Positions 29,221 to 39,712 of a stretch of DNA of 47,332 bases are shown here, one piece after another. The notes under the pieces were generated by a model. That model saw only the letters and a list, made by a program, of their open reading frames with translations, made no database searches and was not told the origin of the DNA. Source of the DNA: Gyrodactylus bullatarudis (lineage: Eukaryota > Platyhelminthes > Monogenea > Gyrodactylidea > Gyrodactylidae); the NCBI GenBank assembly GCA_012064415.1, contig SSNU01000315.1:6790-54121 (forward strand), read 5' to 3'. Position numbers and translations under genes: made by a program. Positions within the stretch are counted from its first letter, which is position 1, and the number at the start of each line of letters is the position of its first letter.

Positions 29221-29256
29221 ACAAAATGCGCATTTCTCAAAGGATCATCAGTGGTC
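29221..29256 (-). ncRNA. Hammerhead motif, PLE group A (29 kb)
   Basis: On the minus strand CTGATGA occupies 29245-29251 and GAAA 29233-29236. Helix II pairs TC with GA around CTTT. Helix III is the palindrome TGCGCA (29227-29232). Helix I (ACCA with TTGT) has one C-U mismatch, so activity is probably reduced. Confidence 0.65.
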
Positions 29257-29437
29257 TCTCTTTGAAAATGATAAAAGTGAAATTTGAATGAAAAATGATA
29301 ATTTACAAATTTTGAAAGAAATAGTAAATGTTAAAGAATATAAGAGTCATAAGTGGAAATATAAATATAATGTAAGCTGAAAAAACACCAAAAACTCTAC
29401 AATAATTAGCAACAGTGAAGAGAAAAGGTGAAAAAGC

Positions 29438-29640
29438 TCACATAGGCCACGGTAGTTGAAGATTAAACGAATAGTTCTTTTGAGCACACAAATTAGGTTT
29501 ATACCTGTTGATGAAGAATTTCTCCTTCACCCACACATCTATGCTGTCATCCCCTGGGTTTTCGTATAAAATAGAAAAATTAGAAATTGAAGCAGCATGG
29601 TTTTCCTGTTTTAGATGTCTGGTCACCGCGGTATCTTTAC
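29438..29640 (-). pseudogene. PLE group A copy 7: GIY-YIG C-terminal fragment
   Basis: It keeps KDTAVTRHLKQENHAASISN, ILYENPGDDSIDVWVKEKF and PNLCAQKNYSFNLQLPWPM with the stop at 29438-29440. Homology ends upstream at about 29640, where a plus-strand pseudo-LTR begins, so the nuclease core is missing. Downstream it leads through the 3' region and hammerhead into the N-terminal frame at 29187. Confidence 0.82.
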
Positions 29641-29659
29641 CAGTGCATAGGTGGTATCA

Positions 29660-29928
29660 AAACTATGATCGGAGGGTTTATTCATTTTTTACTATTTCTT
29701 TCATTATTTGTAAATTATTAACTTGAATAAATCTTTTAACTTTTCAAAGTAATACCACTTTAAGAAATGCGCATATGGTTTTAAATATAAATCTTTTTCT
29801 TAAATATTTCCTAATTATGAATTTAAGTGGATGCTCGGACGTTTTTGATAAACGTGAACTAAGAGCTTGTTTTAAAACCAAGTTGATTAAATGGATCGGT
29901 TGTTATATTGAATTCTTCGGTTTATGAC
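29660..29928 (+). mobile_element. Inverted PLE group A pseudo-LTR and N-terminal start
   Basis: The plus strand carries the group A 3' region (TTTTTACTATTTCTTTCATT, TTGTAAATTATT), a dead ribozyme at 29754-29779, and then MNLSGCSDVFDKRELRACF from ATG 29818 to a stop at 29926-29928. The ribozyme keeps ACCA/TGGT and the palindrome TGCGCA but has lost the GATGA part of its core. It joins head-to-head with the minus-strand nuclease at about 29640-29660. Confidence 0.7.
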
Positions 29929-31013
29929 TAAAAAATCAAAATTTATTCTCATTTTCTTATTTTTCAAATCTAAACTCAGAACAATAGATAAAGAAATAAG
30001 TTTCGAAAATCCATGCTGTTTTGTTGAAAAGTAATTAATTAATTAATTTTGGAGCTCTGGTAATTTGTAGGGGGGATATTGCTGCATGCTGATTGGTATA
30101 ACATTACTCGAATATTATTGGTTCAAATGTGACGAAATTTGCGTCAGAAATGGTATTTATGTTACAGTGTGTTTTATGACCAAAGCGGCATTTAGGGAAT
30201 GCAAATTTGGTCCAATTTGCAACAGAAATTACATTAAGATATTCTAGATTTGATTTTGGAAGATAACTAGAATTGGTCAGCCTCTATATAATTCTAGTGT
30301 ATATGAATTTGATGAATAATAAATATGACTTGTAATTAACTATACCAAACATTTTTATTCCCATTAATTCAAAGAAGTAATGAAAAATGTTCCTAACCAG
30401 ATAGACTATGCAACATGTCGATAATTATTTTTTGTATGAACGAATACGAGTGATCGTGTTAAAAAGGGTCTCATTGTGAAAATAAGAGAGTGGTCTCTAA
30501 CTGTAAAAATGAAAGAGGGTTCTGACATTGGAATTTCCAACTTAACCAAATAGTGTGATCACCACTCCTCCCCTTTTTAGTAATCGGTTAGGAACATTAG
30601 GAATACGACTTTTCTTAATATTGATTAGAAATTTAAAATTGGACGCATCCAACTTTAAAACCGTCTAGTCTTAACCCGGAATAATATTTCAGTATGAAAT
30701 TCTAGGAAAGTGCTAAACTTTGAATTCTGCATTTAATGGTACTAATTTTATAGTTCAAAACGAAGATTTTTTATTTCTGAAGCTAGAATTCTGAAAATCA
30801 TATCAAAAGATAGATCTTTATATAACTAAATCTTTTACATAAAAATATTTTTCATAAAATATTATTTAAGGCTATTTATGTGAAACACATCAGGAATCCT
30901 ACTTAGAAATCAAAAAATAACTGTGCTTAAATTTGATTAGTTGAGGGTTCCCTGTTCTCTCATTGGTTAAGAAAAATCATGGTTTAGGTATATAACCGAG
31001 ATGCTAATTACGA
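29929..31013. other. Gap with faint promoter-like copy
   Basis: No gene is visible. ATTGG near 30116 followed by AAATTTGCGTCAGAAATGG and TATTTATG (30134-30160) resembles the promoter-like module of 36190-36236 in degraded form. A second GAATTGGTCAGCCTCTATATAA lies at about 30269-30290. Confidence 0.4.
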
Positions 31014-31036
31014 TTTGGGCAGAGAGGGATAGAAAA
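31014..31036 (+). promoter_or_regulatory. Degraded promoter-like module
   Basis: TTTGGGCAGAGAGGGATAGA corresponds to TTTTGGGGCAGAGAGGTATA at 26281; CATTGG lies upstream at 30961-30966. The TATA part is mutated. Confidence 0.4.
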
Positions 31037-31322
31037 CGGGGACTTCACCTGTATTTTCTTTTGTTTCTAAATTGATTTTCAATGATCTCCAGACGGTCTT
31101 GTAGCAACTTTCTCCTGAATTCATTTTTGAGAATATTCATCCTTGGGACGAAACTGCTCAATATTTTGTTGAAAAGGATGTGCGAATTTTTTTCCTTTTT
31201 GACAGCACAGCTCAAAGGTGGACATGTATGACATTGAAAGTACATTGAATGTACAAATAATTGTTTTTATGTGAAAACGGGTCAGTCCTGGAAACAGGGT
31301 TGAACCAATAAAAGTTGGATAC

Positions 31323-31520
31323 TGTCCGAACTTGACAGAGGAGCGGGAGTAGCAGTTCTCAACTCGGAAGAATATTACAGCAAAGGAAGACGACTCATAA
31401 GTGACCCACGCACCTTCAGACAAGTCAACAAAGCAGAAGTCGACATCAGAGTGAAAAACTTTCTAACCTCAATCAATAGGAAAATCGAAACAATGGTGAC
31501 AAAGGAACTAATCACTCCAA
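31323..31520 (+). pseudogene. PLE group D fragment 3: early RT region
   Basis: The frame reads ELDRGAGVAVLNSEEYYSKG, then RRLISDPRTFRQVNKAEVDI and KNFLTSINRKIETMVTKELI. LDRGAGVAVL corresponds to the PLE motif KxDKGxGxVxL. It ends abruptly at about 31520 against a LINE on the opposite strand. Confidence 0.68.
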
Positions 31521-32490
31521 GTTCCTTGACTAACTCTTTTGGTAGAATTTTGTATTCGGTAATGTTAATGTTTAAATCAAAAATAGCTATTTCATCTGGT
31601 ATGATGTAGAATGACTTGTCGTTATTGGGCGTTAATCCAAATGTTTTTAGTGTGTTGATTATGGTGGATAATTCTGAGTTGATAATCCTTACATCATAGG
31701 TGTTGTTGAAATGAAAGACTATCTTAAAGCATATTTGAAGATTTTGCTCTTTTTTGTGGTAGCAATGGTGTACATTCTATTGTAGTAGTCAATGATATTA
31801 CATGTATCAAGAAAGTTTTGAGGCATGATAGTTATTGTTCTCCAAACGTTGAAGCCAGGGAAGTCATAGTAGATTGATTAGTTAGTATTCGTAGTTGTCG
31901 TATTTTCGTCAGAATTGGTTTCAACGATACAAAAAATATATTTGTTGGATATACTTCTTGAATTTCTATATAGTAGGATAGTACTGTAGTGTTTATGAAA
32001 ATGCAGTCAAGAATTTTTTGACCTCTCGTGGGTGAAGATACTACTTGTTTTAGATTGTGAGCTTGTAGGAGATGCCAATATCTGATACTGGATTATTCCA
32101 GTTTTCGTAGGGCATATTTATATCACCGAGAAATATTAGATCATCGTCAGTTGGTATAAGATCATCGATAAGATTAGCTAGGACTGTATCAGTGTGGGAA
32201 TTTGTGTTTGGTTTTCTGTATAAGAGGGCAATATTGTTACGTTTAGAATATCCAAAGAGTTGCTTTGATGGTTAGAAGTTCGTTTCCGTGAAAATTGAAT
32301 TTCATTGTTGATGATATGGTAATATTATTATGATAGTATATAAGCACGCCTCCATGAGGATCGTCAGTTCTGTCTGAACGAGTTTTTGTTTGAAAGCCAG
32401 GTTTCAGTTAGGCAATAGAAATCATATTGGGTGTTGATAATATGAATTCTTAATTGATGAAAGCAGGAGAATAGTGAGCGAACATTTTGA
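31521..32490 (-). pseudogene. Non-LTR LINE ORF2: endonuclease and RT remnants
   Basis: The minus strand reads QNVRSLFSCFHQLR and YDFYCLTETWLSNKN (32489 to about 32385), the opening of the apurinic-type endonuclease with its catalytic glutamate in ETWL. Then come DDPHGGVLIYYHN, RKPNTNSHTDTVLANLIDD and LIFLGDINMPYENWNN (near 32095-32135), where GDIN is the catalytic Asp/Asn strand. Further on, INTLKTFGLTPNNDKSFYI and ITEYKILPKELVKELGV correspond to the region after the RT active site. The RT centre itself is deleted. Frames shift repeatedly. It belongs with ORF1 at 32711-33427. Confidence 0.75.
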
Positions 32491-32710
32491 AGAAAGAAAG
32501 AAAAATGAATTTTGGAACGCAATGAAGTTAATTGACACTTATTGTCATGTTTTATATGTAAATTGGTTGATATGGTGTCTTTTGTGTCACAGGTGGTTAA
32601 TTGAGGAGTACATCGAATGATAGGAGTGTTAATTAGTGAGTCAATGTTAGTAATAATAACAAAAATAATAATAGAAATAGCAATTAAGAATCTGATGTGG
32701 ACTGATGTTT

Positions 32711-33427
32711 CTAGTATAAAAAATTATTTTGAGGGGGGTCAGTTGGGTTATTAGTGTCCATGTTGTTGTTATTGTTGGTTAAGTTTTGAATTATATAAGA
32801 GAATTTGTTATTGTTCTTTTTGTCAATGTAGATAGCTGTTGATAGATCTCTGCTAATTCGTAATTTCATTCTTTGTACTGTATCTTTTTTATTGACAAAA
32901 AAGTTTTTTTGAATTCTATTGTCTGTGATAACTTTGATCGGTCTATTTTTAGTGGAATTTTTCCCTATTCTAAATGCTTTGATTATGTTGTTTGATGAGT
33001 TAAGGTCAATTTTATACTGAACTTCTTTGGCTATTTGGGTAGGGTTCTCATTTTCTTTTTCTTCTTGATTGTAGATTATGAAGTTTTTCGACTTAATTTG
33101 TCGCTGTTCAATTTCATTAGATATGAAGAAGAATTTTCTAACCAGTTCAATCAGTTTGCTTACGGAAAGATTACGTAGTATAGTTCGGTCATTGAGAATA
33201 GAGAAGTCAGTTATAAGTTCCTTATCAAGACTATTTTCTTCTAGTTTTCTAATTTTTTCTTCTTGAAGAGTGCTAATTACTTTTAATTGTTTGATTTCAT
33301 TTTTGAGGGACTGAATTTCATTGATGAGTGCTTGACTATAGTTTACAGTTGTTCCTTTAGATGGTCTGCCTTTTTTAACGTTAGTCATGTTAGGTGTTGC
33401 TTTCATGAAGAATATATGTACAACCAA
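32711..33427 (-). CDS. LINE ORF1-like protein
   Basis: An intact 238-codon frame: a short N-terminus (MKATPNMTNVKKGRPSKGTT), a predicted coiled coil (ALINEIQSLKNEIKQLKVI and LQEEKIRKLEEN), then an RNA-binding-like middle (KSKNFIIYNQEEKENENPTQ, IKAFRIGKNSTKNRPIKVIT) and an asparagine-rich tail. Coiled coil plus an RRM-like domain is the known layout of LINE ORF1 chaperones that coat element RNA. The start could be the second Met. It is placed just upstream of the endonuclease on the same strand. It abuts PLE sequence at 33440. Confidence 0.72.
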   Translation of the reverse strand: MVVHIFFMKATPNMTNVKKGRPSKGTTVNYSQALINEIQSLKNEIKQLKVISTLQEEKIRKLEENSLDKELITDFSILNDRTILRNLSVSKLIELVRKFFFISNEIEQRQIKSKNFIIYNQEEKENENPTQIAKEVQYKIDLNSSNNIIKAFRIGKNSTKNRPIKVITDNRIQKNFFVNKKDTVQRMKLRISRDLSTAIYIDKKNNNKFSYIIQNLTNNNNNMDTNNPTDPPQNNFLY

Positions 33428-33439
33428 GATCAGTTATTT

Positions 33440-33655
33440 CGTCACTACTCAAGTCAAAACCTTCATGTTCATTAATAAAAGATTTTATTCTATAGGTACA
33501 TTTGGAAATAAACTAATTTTTAATGAAATCATTTCCCTAGATTCCATATTTAAATATTTTACTCTTTCTACGAAATCAAAAGTATCTTTAACAACATATT
33601 TAGCATAGTAAGTATGTATAGGTTTCAAGATATCAATAAATCATCTTGCTATATT
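33440..33655 (-). pseudogene. PLE group A RT fragment, inverted piece
   Basis: The minus strand encodes FIDILKPIHTYYAKYVVKDT, FDFVERVKYLNMESREMISL and LFPNVPIE, i.e. RT from the RPI/LAKW region to motif A, ending near 33480. It meets the plus-strand copy at about 33660-33700. Together these look like one element whose 5' RT segment was inverted. Confidence 0.75.
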
Positions 33656-33689
33656 ATGTTGCGGCCGTGAGGACAACTTCAGGCATATT

Positions 33690-34815
33690 ATTATCTATAA
33701 TCTTATTAATATTACCTATTGAGGAGATCCTTGATGATATTAAATTTTTAATTGATGAAAATGATGGTTTTGAACTACAAAGTAATAAGATAGCAGATCT
33801 TTTTAGGATTTGCTGTAAGAATGTTCCTTTGTATTTTCGAAACAAGGTGTTTATTCAGAAAGATGGTATAGCAATGGGATCACCTCTAAGTCCTCTTTTA
33901 GCAGATATCTTCTTAGGTTGGTTAGAATTAAATAAAATGTCTGATACTATCAATACTTTCACTGATTTGATGAAGCCAAATGTTTCAGTAGACGATTTTT
34001 TCTTAAAGGTGAATTCGTTTCATCCTAATATTAAATTTACTATGAAAAAAGAGCCTAATGAGAGTTTGGGTTTCTTAGATGTCAAACTAACTGGGAAGTA
34101 GGATGGGTCAATACTAACAAATATCCCCAAGAAGAAGACTGATAATGAGAAATACCTCCATTTTGCTAGTTTCAGTCCTCTTAGTCTAGTAGAGAGGATA
34201 AGAAGGATTGCTAGTCCAGAGGAATCGCTAAAAGAAATAGAAAAGTCAAAATTACGTTTGAATGAAAATGGTTATCCCAACAGATTAGTTGACAAATTCA
34301 TCAATATGTCTGATGATGTAGATGAAAGGGTCGACAGAGATGAAGGAGAAAAGACAACTATCTTCATGAAACTTAATTTTAAAGGTGAAGGTTTCAGTAT
34401 TGATGTAAGGAGACGACTGGTTAATCTTATTGATAAACATTATGGTAATATGCAATTGAAAATTGTATTTAAAACCCAATGATTATTCAGTTTGATTCAT
34501 AAGGATTTACTAAAACATGAAGTAAAGACTCTTTTGATTTACAAACTCCAATGCGACTGTGGAGCTTCTTATATATATAGGAAATTGTCAACTAGGTCAA
34601 ATGATCATCTATAGGAGGATACAGCAGTGACAAGACACATCAAACAGGAGAATCATGAAGCTTCAATTTCCAATTTCTCAGTTCTGTATAAAAATGCGGG
34701 TTATGACAGTACAGATTTGTGGGTAAGGGAGAAATTCTTCAATAATCACTTTAAACCAAACCTGTGTGTTCAGAAAAATTTCTCTTATAATCTTCAATTA
34801 CCCTGGCCTATGTGA
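33690..34815 (+). pseudogene. PLE group A copy 8 with YVDD deletion
   Basis: It reads LPIEEILDDIKFLIDENDGF, VFIQKDGIAMGSPLSPLLAD, then FTD joined directly to LMKPNVSVDDFF at about 33967. Other copies have VYIRYVDDTFI between these, so the RT active-site aspartates are cleanly removed in frame. Next are FLDVKLTGK and a stop (34099-34101), a deletion after SFSPLS (about 34183), LNFKGEGFSIDVRRRLVNLI, and a stop at 34480-34482. The GIY-YIG has CDCGASYI but a deletion of the GRT strand (about 34573). The end reads SYNLQLPWPM, stop 34813-34815. Confidence 0.86.
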
Positions 34816-35030
34816 GCTTTTTCATTTTTCTTTTCACTGTTGCTATTCGGTGTTTTTTCAGCTCACATATAATCTAATTTTCAATTTTTACCATACTTCT
34901 TTCAAAATTTGTAAAATATTATTTTCAATGAATTTTAAACTTTTATCACTATTTATGTGTCGCTACTGATGAGCCGTAAAAAAATGTACATTGAGGTGAA
35001 TAAAAACTTTTCTTCTATACCTACAAATAC
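34816..35030 (+). mobile_element. PLE group A copy 8: pseudo-LTR with mutated hammerhead
   Basis: This is the shared 3' region. At 34966-34972 lies CTGATGA, then GCCGTAAA and AAAA where GAAA is needed, then the palindrome TGTACA (34985-34990). The lost G should prevent catalysis. The element ends TATACCTACAAATACA (35015-35030), and the foldback starts at once. Confidence 0.7.
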
Positions 35031-35079
35031 AGGTAAAAGCTCTGTAAAGTGAAGAGAGTTGTGTGAATGTGCAAGTATA

Positions 35080-35140
35080 CCTTACTTATATATACCATTT
35101 CTACCCCAAATCTCATAAATAATAGACCAATAGAAATTGA
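35080..35140 (-). promoter_or_regulatory. Promoter-like module, left foldback arm
   Basis: On the minus strand: CTATTGG, TTTGGGGTAGAAATGG and TATATATAAG, facing out to the left. Mirror copy of 36190-36236. Confidence 0.45.
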
Positions 35141-36189
35141 GTATTTGTCGGCCAATCAGAATCGAGCAACATTCCTCCTACAATTATCCCAAGGTCCCAA
35201 ATATATTTTGCAACCAGTATCTCGAATTTTTCAATAGTTTGATTAAATTTTGTAGATGTTCTCAATCTTTTATTCTGATTAATTATCACTTCGAATTTTT
35301 TTTCTATCTTATCAGGAAGAGGCCGTAGCAAAAAGAGCTAAAGCAGCAGTCAGTCAGACTTAAATTTAGTACCATTATATTCAGCATGAAATTTAGAGTA
35401 AACTTGGGAAATTTTCAAGCTTCTATTCTAAAATATATGGCTAGAATTCGATTTTGATATCAGTCTCAGATTTTGAATGATTTTATATGAAAAATCAAAA
35501 AAGTCATTTTTCGTTTTCCCAATCCCATACCCCTCCCCATGATTAGTCATGGGGTTGACCATTTGTACATTGTACATACATAGGTGTGAATACGAACATA
35601 TCAATCAAAGTTGTCACACTGTTCTCTTCCTTTTACATAGAATAGGGGTTTCTACTCACACACATACGCACCCACTATCACAATGAACATGGAGTGGGTC
35701 ACACACACACACATTCTATAGAATGTAATGTAAAATCCTACCACGCCATATTTGGATATGAATGTATGATAGACAGGGATTATTGGAAAACCATTTGGCC
35801 ATAAGAAAACTTCAAGGTTCATTGGAAATTGTAAGAAATCTTGAATTTTTAAAATATAACCCTGTTTAAAATTCAACAGTTTATGATTTCGAATAAAAGA
35901 TTATTTTTATAAAAATACTCATTCTTCTAAATAAATTAGCGAGAATAGATTAGTTAAAACATTCATATCCAAATATGGCGTTTACATTACATTCTATAGA
36001 ATGTGTGTGTGTGTGACCCACTCCATGTTCATTGTGATAGTGGGTGCGTATGTGTGAGTAGAAACCCCTATTCTATGTAAAAGGAAGAGATCTGGTTGAG
36101 ATTCTGGTTGCAAAATATATTTGGGACCTTGGGATAATTGTAGGAGGAATGTTGCTTGATTCTGATTGGCCGACAAATACTCAATTTCT

Positions 36190-36236
36190 ATTGGTCTATT
36201 ATTTATGAGATTTGGGGTAGAAATGGTATATATAAG
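36190..36236 (+). promoter_or_regulatory. Promoter-like module, right foldback arm
   Basis: ATTGG (36190-36194), TTTGGGGTAGAAATGG (36211-36226) and TATATATAAG (36227-36236), facing out to the right. A cap-site region may lie near 36262-36270. Confidence 0.5.
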
Positions 36237-36290
36237 TAAGGTATACTTGCACATTCACACAACTCTCTTCACTTTACAGAGCTTTTACCT

Positions 36291-37231
36291 ATAATCTCAT
36301 GTGTCTCTGGGTGTAAATACAACCTAGACATCCGAGTCTGTTTTTATGAGTATAAGATTTTGTCAAGATATTAACAGGTCGATATTTTCCAGAAACTTGC
36401 TTACCAATTTGAGTTATTTTAATTGTTTTCTATTTTATTTTCTAGATTGCTTATGCAATTCTCGACACATGTTATGGCACATTCAGATTCGGAAAGACTA
36501 TAGATAATTTGATTTTATGAATTTTCTGTTCGCTGGTTTATCTCATAAACCATTGAGTTTATCTTAAGATCAGGTGTTTTAAGCTATTTTAACAAATATT
36601 TAGAATTTTCTGTTTATCAGTGATAGGGAAGCTATAAAAAGACTCACAAATATTTACTGCTAAGATTATTTGACTGTCGTAGAGTGTTAACTTCGTAGTT
36701 TAAATCTTCCACAAGTTCCAAGAGTCCTTCAAAAAATAGAGTAATATTCCTTAGATAAAAACTGTCATCCTTCATTTGATAAGCGCTGTCTTTTTTCAGG
36801 CCAGGACCTTTTTTAGATGATGTTCTGGTATACATTCATCGATGAAAATTTAAACTTAAAATTTTTAATATAATTTATGGGACTTGAATCCGCAACGGTA
36901 TCTAAAATCAGGAAATTTTCTTATTAACTCTGAACTGTTTTCACATCACAAGCCAATTTCAAAAGCTTCTACAAAACATAAACGAAGTTAAATCCTGAAG
37001 GTGATAATGTTAAAAATAAAATAATTAGAAATTACAGAAACGGATTTGTTATATGACAAAGAAAGCTTGTACATAGTGATAAGGGGAAATCTAATAAAAA
37101 ATTAAATAAAAAATCAAAAATTTGGCTCACATTCCAATAACACTATTATATGTATGTTTTTTAATACAGTATTGATATATATTTGTATTTTTATATTGTA
37201 TTTTCGGGCAATTCTTTAATTTTATTCATAT
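36291..37231. other. No recognised gene
   Basis: A 63-codon minus-strand frame (36644-36835, containing GPGLKKDSAYQMKDDSFYLR) has no recognisable family. Otherwise the stretch is AT-rich with no repeat structure seen. Confidence 0.35.
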
Positions 37232-37456
37232 TTAGTTTACAAAACAAGATGTTTTCAACTGTGTTAGAGTCGAGTTATTCTCTGTTCCAGGGTATTGTTC
37301 TTCTGGATTAATACCGTGAATGCTTCTGGCAATATTTACCAACAGGGGAAAATCGAGTTGTCTGGCTTTCCAAAAGTCTAAAACATCATCTCCTGATCTC
37401 ATTTGATCAGCGTTCCTTTCGAAATTGAATAGTGGAATGACAGCATAGTTTTTCAT
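37232..37456 (-). pseudogene. hAT transposase C-terminal fragment
   Basis: The minus strand reads DDVLDFWKARQLDFPLLVNI, then ARSIHGINPEEQ. The pattern D-x-L-x-F-W-K...F-P-x-L...A matches the C-terminal dimerisation domain of hAT transposases. The following S-S-x-x-x-E-R-x-F-S block of the family is not preserved. The rest of the enzyme is not visible nearby. Confidence 0.6.
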
Positions 37457-38559
37457 GAAACAAAGTCATTGGGAAACTCGATTATGATTGACTAAATCAT
37501 TTGCATGCTGACTCGAGAGCTCAAACCCCCCACCCCTCTGAGTGTTGGGAGTGTTACCCATGTAAAATCTCTCTCTAGATCCCACCATTTTTCTACAAGT
37601 CCAAAACTTTATTTCCATATTTGCCATTTCACTTATGAAGTAGACAAACAGTACTGAGAAAATCTTCATTTCTGTCAAAAGGTACAATATTAGAAATTTT
37701 TCTCATCCGGTGAAATAGGAAGGAGTCAATGATCCTCATGAATGTGAATTTTAATAAAATCGGTCTGGTCTCATTAGAGTATTTTTTCTGAAGTGGTATT
37801 GTTTTAATGATTGAGAATATTATGGACATGAGAATTTTCACACTGGGTTACTCTGTTTCATCATATCGATGGAGTTTTTGTAATGTTTGTAAACACAACT
37901 AATGATGGTTAAATTGTATTTTTCAAATATCTACCAACATGGCATCAATCCCACTGATAGGTGTGCCCAAAATAAAAGCCTTATTAGTGAAAAAAACTGG
38001 CCTTGTTTACTCAAAATTTACATTTATATGAAGAAAGAATTATGCAATTTTACAATTAAATTTAAGTGCAAACTAACAAAGTTCATCATTAGCTGTAAAT
38101 TCAATAATTGAACATTTAGTTATTTTAAAATTGATTGAATGATAAACTTCAGCATTTGATATTAATTACAATGGAAATACATTTTTTAAAATTAAATGCA
38201 TAAATTTTCTCGCTTGTAATCTATGTTTAGAGTTACAATTACAAGTAAAAAACTCGGAGGGGATTGAGGTCAAATGCTAAAAGAGAAAAAATCATTATTT
38301 TATCCAAAATTATTTTATTAAATCAAAATTACTCCAATGTTTGCGAGTGTTTTATGAGACGTTGAATGAATGATAACACAAGTGCAACAAATTATAAATA
38401 ATACATAATCTTTAAGCGCTTAAAGTGATTTCTTAGTGTATTATTTTTGATTCTTATGAACCACCTATTAAGATCATTTAGAAGACGAGTGAATATTTAG
38501 TTAGAAAGCATATATTTCACCGGTTCTTATCAAACTATTGCACTAGATATATAGTAAAT
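37457..38559. other. No recognised gene
   Basis: CAAACCCCCCACCCCTCTGA near 37523-37542 resembles the pyrimidine-rich foldback ends at 6590-6612. Short frames on both strands lack family motifs. Confidence 0.35.
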
Positions 38560-39235
38560 TTTTCTGAAAATAGTTTCATCCGAAAATAGTTTTTACTATG
38601 GAAAGAGAATCTAATGGTATCTTGAGTTTCTCAGATATCAAATTGACTAGAAGAGAAGATGGATCAATTCTGAGAAATATTTATAGGAAGAAGACTGATA
38701 ATGGAAAATATCTTCATTATGCCAGTTTCAGTCCTCTATCTCACAAAGTTGGCTTAATAATTGGTCTAAGTAAGAGGATAAGAAAGATAGCAAGCCCTGA
38801 GGAATGGTCTAACGAAATAGAGAACGTGAAGTTAAGCCTGAAGGAAAATGGTTATCCCAGTAAATTTGTTGACAAATTCATAAATGTATCAATGAATAGA
38901 AATGATGTTGTCGAAACAGATGATTCGGAGAAAACAACTTTTTTTGCGAAGCTCAACTTCAAAGACGATGGGTTCAGTAATGACATGAGAAGAAGACTAA
39001 ATGATCAATATTATGATAACATAAAATTGAAAATCTTATTTAAAACTCAGAGTTTGTTTAGTTTGATTCATACGGATTTGCTGAAGCCAGAGGAGAAAAC
39101 TCTATTAGTTTACAAATTCCAATGTGATTTTGGAGCCTCATCTATAGGTAGAACTATTAGGAAATTATCTATACGAGCGGAGGATCATCTGAAGAAGGAT
39201 ACTGCGGTTACAAGGCATCTTAGACAAGAAGATGA
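38560..39235 (+). pseudogene. PLE group A copy 9: post-palm, linker and GIY-YIG, interrupted
   Basis: A long open stretch: MERESNGILSFSDIKLTRRE, NIYRKKTDNGKYLHYASFSP, KRIRKIASPEEWSNEIENVK, FKDDGFSNDMRRRLND, VYKFQCDFGASSIGRTIRKL and DHLKKDTAVTRHLRQED. Two nuclease changes stand out: CDC became CDF, and the tyrosine of YIG became serine (SSIG), so catalysis is probably lost. At about 39235 PLE homology stops, although the open frame runs to 39266. Confidence 0.83.
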
Positions 39236-39551
39236 ATATAGTTCCAAAAATCACCTTAAAATGTGAAAAAAGAGCTTATGATGAGTAATGATTCGAAATT
39301 CTATTTGAAAACCTCTTCTCAAAATGTCCAATTTTACACACTAAAGATGAAGTCTGAGAGTAGAGTTGAGAGTAGCCTCAATTGAGAGAATAGAGAATTT
39401 TGATCCAGACTTCTAAAAAACACTGAAATTTGATCTATTTAAAGCTGTGAGTCAATTTGAAAACATAAATTATCCCTGAAATTTCATGAATCTTGATCTT
39501 GTTCGTTATTATAGGAGAATATTTTTCAATATGAACGCAACAGAAATGACA
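39236..39551. other. Unknown insertion or replacement in PLE copy 9
   Basis: About 316 bp with no PLE match separate the truncated nuclease from the group A 3' region. No transposon end or coding frame is obvious. The last 60 or so nuclease codons are missing, so this is a replacement rather than a simple insertion. Confidence 0.5.
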
Positions 39552-39712
39552 CTTTTCTCTGCACAGTTGCTATTTATTGGAGAGTTTTGGTGTTTTTTCA
39601 GCTTGCATTTTATTCTTATTTTCTTTGACTTTTACTGTTTCTTTCATGATTTGTAAACTATTATCTTGAATGAAATTTTAACTTATATCATTTTTAAAGA
39701 ATTAACACTAGA
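39552..39712 (+). mobile_element. PLE group A copy 9: 3' region
   Basis: It resumes with TTGCTATTTATTGGAGAGTT and GTTTTTTCAGCTTGCATTTT, then the T-rich tract. It breaks off where the hammerhead should begin (AAGAATTAACACTAG). Confidence 0.7.

Larger units (their letters stand above)
35031..36290. repeat. Foldback element, 1.26 kb, nested arms
   Basis: The outer arms 35031-35216 and 36105-36290 (186 bp each) are near-perfect reverse complements. Inner arms 35623-35764 and 35960-36090 are too, and include (CA)n/(TG)n runs and TTCTATAGAATG. The left side has about 406 extra bases (35217-35622) that the right side lacks, and the inner left arm carries a small insertion. The loop is 35765-35959. 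No coding frame is convincing. The outer end AGGTAAAAGCTCTGTAAAGT is also found at 7608-7630, joined to PLE group C. Confidence 0.85.

Noticed and set aside
31045..31423. Minus-strand frames at 31045-31245 and 31121-31423 as genes
   Set aside because: One is helix-like without recognisable motifs, the other is the antisense of the PLE group D RT fragment at 31323-31520.
35650..36254. Protein-coding frames within the 35-36 kb foldback
   Set aside because: They read through simple (CA)n repeats and mirrored arms and show no family motif.
37466..37687. Minus-strand frame as part of the hAT transposase
   Set aside because: No hAT motif is present and it contains the pyrimidine-rich repeat-like stretch; it cannot be tied to 37232-37456.
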